Source: Candidatus Kapaibacterium sp.
Lineage (GTDB): Bacteria; Bacteroidota; Ignavibacteria; Kapaibacteriales; UBA2268
DNA length: 64,000 nucleotides
Direction of reading: 5' to 3'
NCBI GenBank assembly: GCA_938031175.1
Contig: CALHGZ010000010.1
Span: 1-64,000 of the forward strand
Positions 45,787 through 54,673 of this stretch are shown here, piece by piece; position 1 is the first letter of the stretch; each line of letters opens with the position of its first letter. The position numbers and the translations under genes were made by a program. Below the pieces are notes generated by a model. It made no database searches. It was not told where the DNA came from and saw nothing but the letters and a program-made list of their open reading frames with translations.

Positions 45787-46958
45787 AAAAGGTATTAATA
45801 CTACGCACTGATTATTACGGTGCATTAAGAGAAGGTGGGACTGTTACAATTTCTCTCGGACCGGTAAATTCGCTTTTAAAAAAAGGTATAGAATGTTATT
45901 TTCAGTCTTGTGGTATTAATTATTTTCCACCACAATGTAAATATTTCTTTGTTAAGCATAGTAATCTACTTCTCAATTTACCGGAGATTTACAATCTTAC
46001 ATATACTCATAAAGCTGCTAAAACTGCAATTAGAGTCATAAAGGATAATAATATAGATTTATTATTTCAATTTCATTCAATTATGAATTATTCTGGAACA
46101 CTCATTAAAAGGAAGTTAGGATTACCATTTGTCCTTCACGTTGATGGAGTCGAATATTGGGCAAAACAAAACTGGGGAAGAAAGTTGTTTTTGAAAAACC
46201 ATTTAAAATGGGCTGAGATGATTCAATGGGATACAGCCGATATTATTGATGTGCCATCAGTGAAAGTAAAGGAAATGATTGCCCAATACAGTTCTGTTGA
46301 TTTAGGAAAAGTTTTAGTTAATCCAAATGGAGTAGATGCTGACAAGTTCCATCCTAATATTGATACACATAACTTAAAACGAAAATTATTATTAGAAAAT
46401 AAATTTGTTCTTGGTTTTTTTGGAACATTTGGACACTGGCATGGTGTAGATATTTTAGCTGAATCAATAAAAATTTTAAAAAATCATTTAAATAATTTCA
46501 TTGTGCTTTTCGTTGGCGACGGTGTTATGAGGCCACAGGTAGAAGAGATTATAAATAAAAATAACCTTGGACCTTTTTCTCTGTTGACTGGAATGATCGA
46601 TTACAAGAGTATTCCACAATATATGTCCTTGTGTGATGTACTAGTCAGTCCATGTGTTAGCAATCCTGATTTTGATTTGTTTAATTCACCAGTTAAGCTT
46701 TTTGAATATATGGCTATGGGAAAGGCAATTGTAGCAACCGATGTTGGTCAGCAATCCGAAATAATAATTAATGGCTATAATGGAATACTTTGCGAAGAGC
46801 GTTCACCGGAATCACTCGCCGAGGCAATACTAAAATTCTATAAAAATCCTGAATTGATGGAAAAATGTTCTTCAAATGCAAGGAAGGATGCTATCGAAAA
46901 ATATAGTTGGGATAATCATACTCAAAAGATTTTAGATGCAGTTGAAAAAATATTATAA
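45768..46958 (+). CDS. Glycosyltransferase family 4
   Basis: A GT-B enzyme of 396 residues that transfers sugar from a nucleotide donor, probably in surface polysaccharide or glycolipid synthesis. The N-terminal acceptor domain starts with KKVLILRTDYYGALREGGTV. The C-terminal donor domain begins near residue 205 (LGFFGTFGHWHGVDILAES) and contains the ExxxxxxE-like region in SPVKLFEYMAMGKAIVATDVG near 310, which binds the sugar nucleotide. Acceptor and product are unknown. The start overlaps the previous gene by 19 bases, and the stop overlaps the convergent kinase hybrid gene by 6. Confidence 0.85.
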   Translation: MAGKIIKKVLILRTDYYGALREGGTVTISLGPVNSLLKKGIECYFQSCGINYFPPQCKYFFVKHSNLLLNLPEIYNLTYTHKAAKTAIRVIKDNNIDLLFQFHSIMNYSGTLIKRKLGLPFVLHVDGVEYWAKQNWGRKLFLKNHLKWAEMIQWDTADIIDVPSVKVKEMIAQYSSVDLGKVLVNPNGVDADKFHPNIDTHNLKRKLLLENKFVLGFFGTFGHWHGVDILAESIKILKNHLNNFIVLFVGDGVMRPQVEEIINKNNLGPFSLLTGMIDYKSIPQYMSLCDVLVSPCVSNPDFDLFNSPVKLFEYMAMGKAIVATDVGQQSEIIINGYNGILCEERSPESLAEAILKFYKNPELMEKCSSNARKDAIEKYSWDNHTQKILDAVEKIL

Positions 46959-48059
46959 ATCAGCTGTAGTTAATGGAAATCTCAAATAAATTTTAGTATA
47001 CTTATGTGGAAAGCTATTAATTTTCATTTCACAATCGAATAAATTTAGGATTTTTTTAACGATTGCTATGCCCAAGCCACTACCTTGTTGTTCATATATT
47101 TTCCGTTCAAATTGAATAAATGCATCGAGTTCTCTAATTTGTTCTTCACTCATACCTCTACCATAATCCACAATCAATAAATGATAAGATTCAGTATCCT
47201 TATCAGATTTTATTTCGACTGGTGAACCTTTTGAAGAGAATTTAAAAGCATTATCAATTAATTCACTAATTATTATTGTAAAATATTCTTCCGGGAGATT
47301 TATAGCGGAATTGGAAATTTTTAAATCTAAATCTTTTTCTCTTTGGTAGGTTTGAGCAAGTGAAATTGCTGTATCCTGAATAATAATTTCTGTTATCAAT
47401 GTTTTTTTCGATTTTAACTGTTCTAATTCCTTTTTATTTATGGATAGATGTTCCAACTTTGAATAAGTAAGATATTTTTCAAATAAGGAATTTAATCTCT
47501 GCGCTGCATTATAAATATTTTCAACCATTTCCAAGGTATCTTTTGGACTAATTGTTTCGAATTTTTTTAGAATGTAGTCAGAATAGCCAAGTATAATACT
47601 TAATGGTGTTCTAACTTCGTGTGGAATAGCTTTTTGAATGCTTGTAGTAAGGTGCTGAAACTTTTTATTATGGAGACTTTCATTATTATCAAATTTTTTC
47701 AATCTGATTTGTATTGCCTGCAATAGGTCATCTAAATCATATGGTTTAGTTATAAAATCATCAGCACCCAGTTTCATACCATCACGAATGTCATTCCGAT
47801 CAGATTTAGCAGAAAGGAAAAGGAAGGGGATTGAGGCAGTTTCTGGATTTTTTTGCAGTTCTTTTAATAATGAAAATCCATCGAGCTTAGGCATCATTAT
47901 GTCAGAGATAATTAAATCCGGTTTATGTTTAAATGCCATTTTTAAACCATCTAAACCATCCGAAGCTGATATCGTCTCGTAATTAGACAAACATAGTGCC
48001 TTTATTAAATCTCTACGGATCTCTGATTCATCTTCGATAATTAGTATCTTTTTGGGCAT
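46953..48059 (-). CDS. Receiver-histidine kinase hybrid
   Basis: The order is inverted compared with most hybrids: an N-terminal receiver (residues 1-120, phospho-acceptor Asp53 in ISDIMMPKLDG, Lys in ITKPYD) followed by a histidine kinase. The HisKA box HEVRTPLSIILGYSDY carries the His near 148. The ATPase domain has ELIDNAFKFSS, VDYGRGMSEE and GSGLGIAIV, so it looks active. The start at ATG 48059 (PKKILIIEDE) is preferred over ATG 48062 directly before it. No membrane segment is seen; it is cytoplasmic. It is the last gene of a four-gene operon, 9 bases after the sensor kinase. Confidence 0.85.
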   Translation of the reverse strand: MPKKILIIEDESEIRRDLIKALCLSNYETISASDGLDGLKMAFKHKPDLIISDIMMPKLDGFSLLKELQKNPETASIPFLFLSAKSDRNDIRDGMKLGADDFITKPYDLDDLLQAIQIRLKKFDNNESLHNKKFQHLTTSIQKAIPHEVRTPLSIILGYSDYILKKFETISPKDTLEMVENIYNAAQRLNSLFEKYLTYSKLEHLSINKKELEQLKSKKTLITEIIIQDTAISLAQTYQREKDLDLKISNSAINLPEEYFTIIISELIDNAFKFSSKGSPVEIKSDKDTESYHLLIVDYGRGMSEEQIRELDAFIQFERKIYEQQGSGLGIAIVKKILNLFDCEMKINSFPHKYTKIYLRFPLTTADL

Positions 48060-48068
48060 CACTCAAAC

Positions 48069-49829
48069 CTAATTTTTAATAGGTATAGTTACAGTGAAAA
48101 CAGAACCTTGATTCAATTTGCTCTTTACGGAAATTTTCCCGTTCAATATTTCTAAAGCTCTTAAAATAATTGACATTCCTAGACCTGTACCAGATATATT
48201 CCCGACATTTTTACCTCTGAAAAATAAATCGAAAATTCTATTTTGTTCTTCTTCAGCAATTCCAATGCCATAATCTTTAACTTTTAAATTTAATTGATTA
48301 TCTTTTAAGGCTACATCAATTTCAATAGGTTTGTCATCATCTGAATATTTAACAGCATTGGAAACCAAATTAACTATAATATGTCTTAATAATTTGCTAT
48401 CTATATTAATTTCTGAGTTGTTACCCTCGAAATTGTAATTTATAATACGCTTCGCGGGAAGAGTTAATTGAAAATCATTTATAACATTCTTGCAGAATTC
48501 ATCAATTTTAATTTTTATTGGATTTGATTTTATTTTATCAATATCAGATTTTCCAATAAAAATTACATTTTCAATTAAATCTTTCATAAAATCTACTGTT
48601 TTAATAATTCTATCGAGATACTCTTTCTTTTCTTCGTCATTTAGAGCAGAGTAGAATTTTTCTACTAATTGAGCAGAGGAGCGGATAATTGTTAGTGGTG
48701 TTCTAAATTCATGGGAAACCATAGATACAAATTTTGTTTTTAGATCGCTCAATTCTTTTTCTCTTTCAAGCATTCTGATAAGCTCTTTCTGAGCGTTTTC
48801 CTTTTCCTTAATTTCATTTTTCAATTTATGAACTAATAATTGCAAATCTTCGGTTCTTTCCTGTACTTTTAATTCTAATAGTTCATTTGCTTGTTTAAGA
48901 GCTAATTCAGCTTTTTTACGCTCGCTGATATCGATAAAGCTCTCTATCCTATAATAATTGTTACCTGTATTAATAAATGAGACGGTTCTCAGTATTGGAA
49001 TTAATTTGCCATTTGACTTTTTCAAATTAGATTCAAAATTTCTTTTATTTTCGATTAGCTGACCGATTTTGATGTTATTATTCTCATCAAAATCAAGATA
49101 TTGTCTATAATTATTTCCAATAATGTTGAATTCTTTGTCACCAATCATTTCAGCTGCTACTGGATTCGATTTAATGATTTCTTCGGTTTTATTGTCAATT
49201 ACTAAAATACCTGTATGTACAGAATCAAAAATAGCATTTAACTCACGTTTACTTTGTGCCAAATGCATTGTTCTGAGAGCTACTTTTTGTTCTAATATTT
49301 CTTTCGTTTGATTGAGATGTTTTATTAACAAAGAATTATCAATAGTGCTAGCAAATAAATTTCCAAATAAGAGGCATATTTCAAGAAAAATCGAACTAAT
49401 TTTTTCCGGTAAATATTCGAATACAAGTAACAGAATACCGAAAACACCGCTTGAGACGATAAGTGGAATTGAAATGCAATATTCATTAGATTTGGCGGAT
49501 TTTTCAGTTTTATGTGATTTCACAGACATTGTCTGATATGATTTACCCAAAGCCCCTTTATCAATTAATTTATTTAATAAATCAATGGACATATCTTTTA
49601 ATTCATTTGGTAGAGTCATTTTGTGATCAAATGCAAGAGTCTCTTTATTCAATAAAAATACAGAGGCTGATTTTATATTTGGAATTTGTAAATAAACATT
49701 AAGTCCCTGTTTTATTATTTCGTGTATTCTTATCGTAGAATAACGGGAATAAATATAGTTATCAATACTTTCTAAAAAATCTTTCCATTCTTCTCTTATT
49801 AACTCATTTTTTCTGGAATTTGTGTTCAT
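48069..49829 (-). CDS. GAF/PAS sensor histidine kinase
   Basis: A cytoplasmic kinase of 586 residues. The N-terminal region (about 20-170) resembles a GAF domain (IKSASVFLLNKETLAFDH, SIPLIVSSGVFGILLLVFEY). A PAS domain follows near 200-305 (FDSVHTGILVIDNKTEEII), then a coiled coil (about 310-360). The HisKA box SMVSHEFRTPLTIIRSSAQL has the His near 373. ATPase motifs are LVSNAVKYSDD, KDYGIGIAEEE and GTGLGMSII. No transmembrane helix was seen. It probably passes phosphate to the receiver-kinase hybrid encoded next, 9 bases downstream. The signal is unknown. Confidence 0.85.
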   Translation of the reverse strand: MNTNSRKNELIREEWKDFLESIDNYIYSRYSTIRIHEIIKQGLNVYLQIPNIKSASVFLLNKETLAFDHKMTLPNELKDMSIDLLNKLIDKGALGKSYQTMSVKSHKTEKSAKSNEYCISIPLIVSSGVFGILLLVFEYLPEKISSIFLEICLLFGNLFASTIDNSLLIKHLNQTKEILEQKVALRTMHLAQSKRELNAIFDSVHTGILVIDNKTEEIIKSNPVAAEMIGDKEFNIIGNNYRQYLDFDENNNIKIGQLIENKRNFESNLKKSNGKLIPILRTVSFINTGNNYYRIESFIDISERKKAELALKQANELLELKVQERTEDLQLLVHKLKNEIKEKENAQKELIRMLEREKELSDLKTKFVSMVSHEFRTPLTIIRSSAQLVEKFYSALNDEEKKEYLDRIIKTVDFMKDLIENVIFIGKSDIDKIKSNPIKIKIDEFCKNVINDFQLTLPAKRIINYNFEGNNSEINIDSKLLRHIIVNLVSNAVKYSDDDKPIEIDVALKDNQLNLKVKDYGIGIAEEEQNRIFDLFFRGKNVGNISGTGLGMSIILRALEILNGKISVKSKLNQGSVFTVTIPIKN

Positions 49830-49841
49830 TTATGGTTAAAA

Positions 49842-50687
49842 TTAGTTTGATAAAAGTATTTCTGTATATTCATTATAATCTTGAATTATTTTAGGTATTG
49901 CGTTTTTAATCGCACCTTCAGGGAAGTTCAATTTTTCCCATACCAATATATTCGGTTGAGGTATAATTTCTTCAAAGCTAACACCAAATTCAAGGGCAGT
50001 GGCAATAATATTTGCAATATGTAATGTAGCAACTAAAAAATCTACTCTACCATTGACCATACCGGTATTGTGATAACTGATTGCATTAACCAATAAACGG
50101 GGCAACTTCCATTTTTCAGCAAGCATTTGACCGGCAATAGTATGAGTAATCCCAAGAATCAATTGTTCCGCTTGTCTGATTTCTAAATTATTAGTTATAG
50201 CATAATCAATAACTTTTTGATATTCATCATGGTAGTACTTATAAAAAAATAATTTTCCAATATCGTGTAAAATTCCGGCTATAAAATAGTTTTCAAGATT
50301 TTTTATTGCCATTAACGCACCTAAATTCCTGTTTATTACACCAACAGCAATAGAATGCTTCCATAAATCAATTGCACTTATGTGTGAATTACCATTATTA
50401 TTGAAAAGATTTATAATTTTCAAAGTACTGACTAAATTTTTTACTTCATCAAAACCGAGGTAAAATATAGCTTTTGTAATTGTATCAATATTGATACGAA
50501 AACCAAACAAAGATGAATTTGCTGCTTTGAGAATTTTAGCAGTAGCAGCTTGATCTTTCGATAAAATATCAGCTGCATCATTTATTGTCGAACGAGGATT
50601 TGCCATAACTTCCGACAATGCAATATAAATTGTCGGTAGTGTTGGGAATTCATTCACTTTATTGATAATATTTTGAATATGATTCAA
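49842..50687 (-). CDS. HDOD domain protein
   Basis: HDOD proteins are regulators of the HD superfamily without known catalytic activity; some act in motility or nucleotide signalling. The domain spans about residues 8-210 with FPTLPTIYIALSEVMANP at its start, LSKDQAATAKILKAANSSLFG near 45, and GILHDIGKLFFYKYY near 142, where the HD motif is present. It is the second gene of the signalling operon, 3 bases after the small gene upstream and 12 before the sensor kinase. Confidence 0.85.
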   Translation of the reverse strand: MNHIQNIINKVNEFPTLPTIYIALSEVMANPRSTINDAADILSKDQAATAKILKAANSSLFGFRINIDTITKAIFYLGFDEVKNLVSTLKIINLFNNNGNSHISAIDLWKHSIAVGVINRNLGALMAIKNLENYFIAGILHDIGKLFFYKYYHDEYQKVIDYAITNNLEIRQAEQLILGITHTIAGQMLAEKWKLPRLLVNAISYHNTGMVNGRVDFLVATLHIANIIATALEFGVSFEEIIPQPNILVWEKLNFPEGAIKNAIPKIIQDYNEYTEILLSN

Positions 50688-50690
50688 TTA

Positions 50691-51017
50691 TTACTTTATT
50701 TTTTGTGTTAATAATTTTTTTGCTAATGTTATAGTAGCAATTTCAATAACTTCTTTTTCAATATGATTTCTTGGTTGCCATAAAATTTTGTTCTTTATTT
50801 TATCACGAGCTATTTCCATTATTTCATCAGGGATATAATCGTTAGCACTTTCCTCAATATTAACTTCAACTGAATATATATTCCATTTTTTTAATAATTG
50901 TTTATGATTATCATCAAGTACTGTGCCAGCAGGTAATAAAATTTGATTAAATTTATTCACAAGTGGCTTAGCCAATTTCATACCAGACTTAATTTTATCA
51001 ATGCGTATGTAAGTCAT
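50691..51017 (-). CDS. Small stand-alone domain protein, like the tail of HD-GYP regulators
   Basis: The protein has 108 residues. Residues about 5-55 (IDKIKSGMKLAKPLVN, LLPAGTVLDDNHKQLLKKWNI) match in pattern the C-terminal region of the degenerate HD-GYP regulator at 57079-58308 (LREGMILSQDIITVNGLLLL, PAGAILKVDAIQKLY). Such domains often flank HD-GYP phosphodiesterases. Here it stands alone at the head of the operon with an HDOD gene. Function unknown. Confidence 0.6.
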   Translation of the reverse strand: MTYIRIDKIKSGMKLAKPLVNKFNQILLPAGTVLDDNHKQLLKKWNIYSVEVNIEESANDYIPDEIMEIARDKIKNKILWQPRNHIEKEVIEIATITLAKKLLTQKIK

Positions 51018-51113
51018 TTCAATTACATTAAAATTTATTCATTAAAAATAATTAATTTATTTCAAAAAATCAAGTCTAATATTTGAAATTGTGTATTATA
51101 CTTCTATAATATA

Positions 51114-51147
51114 ATGAAACAATTAATATGATGAAACAATAAGTATG
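51114..51147. repeat. 17-bp tandem direct repeat downstream of rseP
   Basis: ATGAAACAATTAATATG (51114-51130) is followed directly by ATGAAACAATAAGTATG (51131-51147), with two differences. It fills the AT-rich gap between the rseP stop and the start of the signalling operon. No function is apparent. Confidence 0.65.
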
Positions 51148-51153
51148 CCAGAA

Positions 51154-52566
51154 TTATCTAGTAAGGTCTATAAATATGATAAAAATTATTAATGCTATTA
51201 GGAGGAAAACACCGATTTGCTGGAAAGCTAATTTTATTTTCAGCGGAATTTCTCGTCGAATTATACCTTCTATTAAAGTCATTAATAGATGACCACCATC
51301 GAGAGCAGGGAATGGCAAAATATTAATAACTGCAAGTGAAATAGATAATAAAGCTGTAAATGTAAGGAAGTTTGCAATTCCAAGTTCAGCCTGCTGTGAT
51401 GCGTTTTTTGCAATGAATATGGGACCGCCAATTGATTGTTTAACAGAAACTTTGCCTTCTATCATTTTTGAAATGGAATTTATAAGAAGATTCAAAGCGC
51501 CAATTGATTGATTGAATCCTGCGGCAAAAGCTTCAATAATGTTATATTGTCGAATTATAACATTTCCAACATAAACATCAGTAATTTTAGCACCAATTTT
51601 CTTGTCTTCGTTTGGTTGAATTGAATCAGCAAGTATTTTATCGCCTCTTTTCCACTCTATATATAACTTTCTATGAGCATTACGTTCAATGATGGATATA
51701 AATTGATTGATATTATTTATTGAAGTTTTATTGACTGCAACAATTGTATCCCCGGCTTTAATGCCGGCTTTACCAGCAGGCCAGGTGGTCATTACTTCAG
51801 AAACATAAACTTTTAAATTGATTGGATAAATACCGAAACCAGCTTCAAAAGTATCGACATTTTTCATTGTATCGAGAATTGCTTTACCGTCAACTTTTAA
51901 GTTCAATTGCTGATTATTTCTTAAAATCATTACAGTTTTTGTTTCGCCGAAATTTTCAATTGTAATTTTATCTCGAATTTCCTGCCAATATTTGACTTCG
52001 TGTTCATTAATGGCAAGAATTTTGTCACCGACTCTGAAACCTGATTCATAAGCTAATGAATTTGGTCTGACGTAACCAATTTCATTAACTTCTGTCATAA
52101 TTTCACCCTTTGAAAAAGATAGTATGCTGAAAATAAAGACAGCAAGTAAAAAATTCATTATAACACCACCACTCAAAACAAATGCTTTTTGTAGAGTATT
52201 TTTAGAACGAAACTCCCAAGGTTTAGGTTCAGATCTAGTAAATTTTGTATCAAGGCTTTCATCGACCATTCCTGCAATTTTGACATAACCACCAATAGGC
52301 AAAATTGCTAATCTATAATCGCAATACCAGTCGTTTTCAGAGGAATTTTCTGATGATTCATCGGATTGAGGTACATTTTTGGGTAAATTACCAAAAGTAA
52401 AGCCGAATCTCTTATTAAATCCAAGTAATCTATAACCCATTCCGATAGAAAATACCTCCGTTCGCATTCCTGTGAGTCTGGCTGCTATGAAATGACCCAA
52501 TTCGTGGATTAATATAAGGATTCCGACTACTAAAATAAAATAAAATACGCTGTTAAAAAATTCCAT
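51154..52566 (-). CDS. rseP: RIP metalloprotease RseP (site-2 protease)
   Basis: A zinc protease in the inner membrane that cuts transmembrane segments, typically anti-sigma factors, and removes signal peptides. The active-site HELGH lies at residues 21-25 and the second zinc-binding region is NILPFPALDGGHLL near 425. Two PDZ domains lie in the periplasm (about 165-240 and 245-330; GYVRPNSLAYESGFRVGDKI and WPAGKAGIKAGDTIVAV). A Ser/Glu-rich insertion (SDESSENSSEND) precedes the YVKIAGM loop near 95. Four membrane helices are visible. The operon context (rng upstream) is not informative; a gap of 79 bases separates them. Confidence 0.9.
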   Translation of the reverse strand: MEFFNSVFYFILVVGILILIHELGHFIAARLTGMRTEVFSIGMGYRLLGFNKRFGFTFGNLPKNVPQSDESSENSSENDWYCDYRLAILPIGGYVKIAGMVDESLDTKFTRSEPKPWEFRSKNTLQKAFVLSGGVIMNFLLAVFIFSILSFSKGEIMTEVNEIGYVRPNSLAYESGFRVGDKILAINEHEVKYWQEIRDKITIENFGETKTVMILRNNQQLNLKVDGKAILDTMKNVDTFEAGFGIYPINLKVYVSEVMTTWPAGKAGIKAGDTIVAVNKTSINNINQFISIIERNAHRKLYIEWKRGDKILADSIQPNEDKKIGAKITDVYVGNVIIRQYNIIEAFAAGFNQSIGALNLLINSISKMIEGKVSVKQSIGGPIFIAKNASQQAELGIANFLTFTALLSISLAVINILPFPALDGGHLLMTLIEGIIRREIPLKIKLAFQQIGVFLLIALIIFIIFIDLTR

Positions 52567-52645
52567 AAATAATCAATGTTGTTACAGAAAATACAAGACG
52601 TTAAATTTGCAATATAATTTAATTAAGATAAAATAAAAAATTATC

Positions 52646-54295
52646 TCAAAGATAATCCCTTGTTATTTCGTTACCTGTTTTAGCGGAAAAAAAACGGAAA
52701 TCATCTAGTCCAAGATTATAATCAGGTATCAGTTTTATTTTTATAAAGTATTTTAACATCAGTTTTGTTAATTTGGATAAAGTTCCGCTTGTAATATAAT
52801 CAGCAATTGAAGGGTGAAGATGTAATAATAGTCTGAATTCACGGGATTTTGAACGGAAATTTTTTAACCATCTTTCAATAGAATTAATCAGGACGGTTTT
52901 CGAAGTAACTCTTCCAGAACCATTACACAGAGGGCATATTTCGCTTGTTTTTTCTACTATATTTTGATTTATTCTTTGACGCGTGATTTGCATCAGACTC
53001 AATTGGGTGAGTGGATAAATGACAGTTTTAGCTCTATCTTTGGTTAAAAGTGACTTCATTTCTAAATATATTTTTTTTCTATTTTGTTCATTTTCCATAT
53101 CAATAAAATCAATTATGATCATACCACCAATGTCACGTAGTCTAAGTTGCCTTGCAATTTCTTTTACAGCCTCTAAATTAACACGAAGTGCATTTTTTTC
53201 TTGTTCCTTATCAATTGCCTTACCTGAATTTACATCAATTACCGTCATTGCTTCTGTTTGGTCAATTACTATTGAACCGCCGCTACTTAGCGGAACACGT
53301 CGTTTGTAGGTAAGTCTCAGGTCTTTTTCTATACCATAAAAGTCAAAAACGGGTTTATCGCCTGTATAAAATTCAAGTTTGTCAATTAGATCGGGTGAAT
53401 TTTTTTTGAGATAATTTAAAATTTCTTTGTATATTTTTTTTGAATCTACAATTAATCTATCAACTTGGTCGTTGAATAAGTCTCGGATAATGCTAGATGT
53501 TAATTGCATATCTTGGTATAACAGACAAGGGCTTTTTGATTTTCTTACTTTTAGTTCGATTTCTTTCCATATGTCGAGTAAATTATTCCAATCTTTTTTT
53601 AATTCTTCGTCGGATTTTCCATTTGCAGCAGTTCTTATAATACATCCAAATCCCTTAGGAATAATCTTTTTTGCTATCGAACGTAATCTTTTCCGCTCGT
53701 TTATAGAGTTGATTTTGCGGGATATACCAAGTAAATTGTCAAATGGTAATAGTACTAAGTTTCTTCCGGGTATTGCAATTTTTGTTGAAACTTTTACACC
53801 TTTATTTCCATAAGCTTCTCTTACAACCTGAACAATAAGATCTTGTTTAGGTTGAATATTTATCTGCACTTCACCGAATTTTTTTGTATAAAAAGTAGCA
53901 AAGCTTCCATTATTTTTTATTTGTTCTGGTTTTACTTTTCTTAATGCAACGTTTACTTTGCTATCATAAATTTTTTTATAATTAGATTCATCATTTAATA
54001 AATCATCTTCTTCATCATCGAGTTCGAAATCCAATTCTTCTTCTTCTTTTGAAAGGAATTGTTCTAAGGATTCATCAACATCAGAAAAATGGAGAAAGGC
54101 ATCCTGTTTAAGTCCGATATCTATGAAAGCTGCATTTAATCCTTGAACAATTTTTCTAACTTTTCCTAAATATATATTACCGACAAATCTCTCTTTATCA
54201 GGCAATTCAATATAATATTCGGCTAATTTATCATCTTCAGTAATAGCAATTCGAACTTCGTCAATGGTGGAATTAATTATAATTTTTTTATTCAT
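52646..54295 (-). CDS. rng: Ribonuclease E/G family protein
   Basis: The endoribonuclease processes rRNA and mRNA. The N-terminal S1-type domain starts KERFVGNIYLGKVRKIVQGLN and AFIDIGLKQDAFLH. The Mg-binding aspartates are in MTVIDVNSGKA (near residue 353) and IIIDFIDME (near 395). The zinc-link CPLCNGSGR, near residue 454, joins subunits. The 549-residue length is close to RNase G rather than RNase E, and no long degradosome tail is present. An acidic insertion (about 75-110, many Glu and Asp) interrupts the S1 domain. Confidence 0.9.
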   Translation of the reverse strand: MNKKIIINSTIDEVRIAITEDDKLAEYYIELPDKERFVGNIYLGKVRKIVQGLNAAFIDIGLKQDAFLHFSDVDESLEQFLSKEEEELDFELDDEEDDLLNDESNYKKIYDSKVNVALRKVKPEQIKNNGSFATFYTKKFGEVQINIQPKQDLIVQVVREAYGNKGVKVSTKIAIPGRNLVLLPFDNLLGISRKINSINERKRLRSIAKKIIPKGFGCIIRTAANGKSDEELKKDWNNLLDIWKEIELKVRKSKSPCLLYQDMQLTSSIIRDLFNDQVDRLIVDSKKIYKEILNYLKKNSPDLIDKLEFYTGDKPVFDFYGIEKDLRLTYKRRVPLSSGGSIVIDQTEAMTVIDVNSGKAIDKEQEKNALRVNLEAVKEIARQLRLRDIGGMIIIDFIDMENEQNRKKIYLEMKSLLTKDRAKTVIYPLTQLSLMQITRQRINQNIVEKTSEICPLCNGSGRVTSKTVLINSIERWLKNFRSKSREFRLLLHLHPSIADYITSGTLSKLTKLMLKYFIKIKLIPDYNLGLDDFRFFSAKTGNEITRDYL

Positions 54296-54340
54296 AGTAA
54301 TCTTTAAGATATTTTAATATTTAATAGACGAATGAAAATT

Positions 54341-54364
54341 TAATTTTATATTTAAATAAAATTA
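54341..54364 (-). terminator. Possible AT-only hairpin at the 3' end of the SRP RNA
   Basis: TAATTTTAT (54341-54349) pairs with ATAAAATTA (54356-54364) around a 6-base loop. On the minus strand it sits at the 3' end of the SRP RNA and is followed by a short T-rich stretch. The pure A/T stem makes it a weak candidate. Confidence 0.3.
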
Positions 54365-54463
54365 GGTCAAGTTTGCCGTTGCACCCTAAATATGAGCTGA
54401 CCGCTGCTTCCTTCCGGACCTGACGGGGTTGGGCTCAATTTAGTCGCACGGGACTTGACCTTG
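54362..54463 (-). ncRNA. ffs: Signal recognition particle RNA, small bacterial 4.5S type
   Basis: The minus strand carries the invariant 4.5S core CAGGTCCGGAAGGAAGCAGC (plus-strand complement at 54403-54422). The ends pair: AGGTCAAGT at 54364-54372 with ACTTGACCT at 54453-54461, giving the long hairpin of the small form without Alu domain. The RNA works with Ffh in co-translational targeting. A promoter-like pair of boxes lies just upstream on the minus strand. The exact ends are estimated. Confidence 0.92.
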
Positions 54464-54474
54464 AATTTTCTTCA

Positions 54475-54506
54475 CAAAATTATGAATTTAAGTTTGCTTT
54501 TGCAAA
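54475..54506 (-). promoter_or_regulatory. Bacteroidota-type promoter for the SRP RNA
   Basis: On the minus strand TTTG (54506-54503) is followed after 20 bases by TAATTTTG (54482-54475), matching the -33 TTTG / -7 TAnnTTTG consensus. The -7 box ends 12 bases before the RNA, as expected for a direct start. Confidence 0.6.
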
Positions 54507-54510
54507 TCTC

Positions 54511-54541
54511 TTGTATAAAAAAATAAAAACACTTAAATTTG
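54511..54541 (+). promoter_or_regulatory. Bacteroidota-type promoter for tRNA-Arg
   Basis: TTG (54511-54513) is followed after 20 bases by TAAATTTG (54534-54541), matching the -33/-7 consensus, 12 bases before the tRNA. Spacing and distance equal those of the divergent SRP RNA promoter, which supports both. Confidence 0.6.
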
Positions 54542-54553
54542 TAGTCTTCAAAT

Positions 54554-54627
<74 letters not shown>

Positions 54628-54673
54628 CTTTTTTATTTATATTTTGATTTATGACTTTTAATCAATGTGAATT

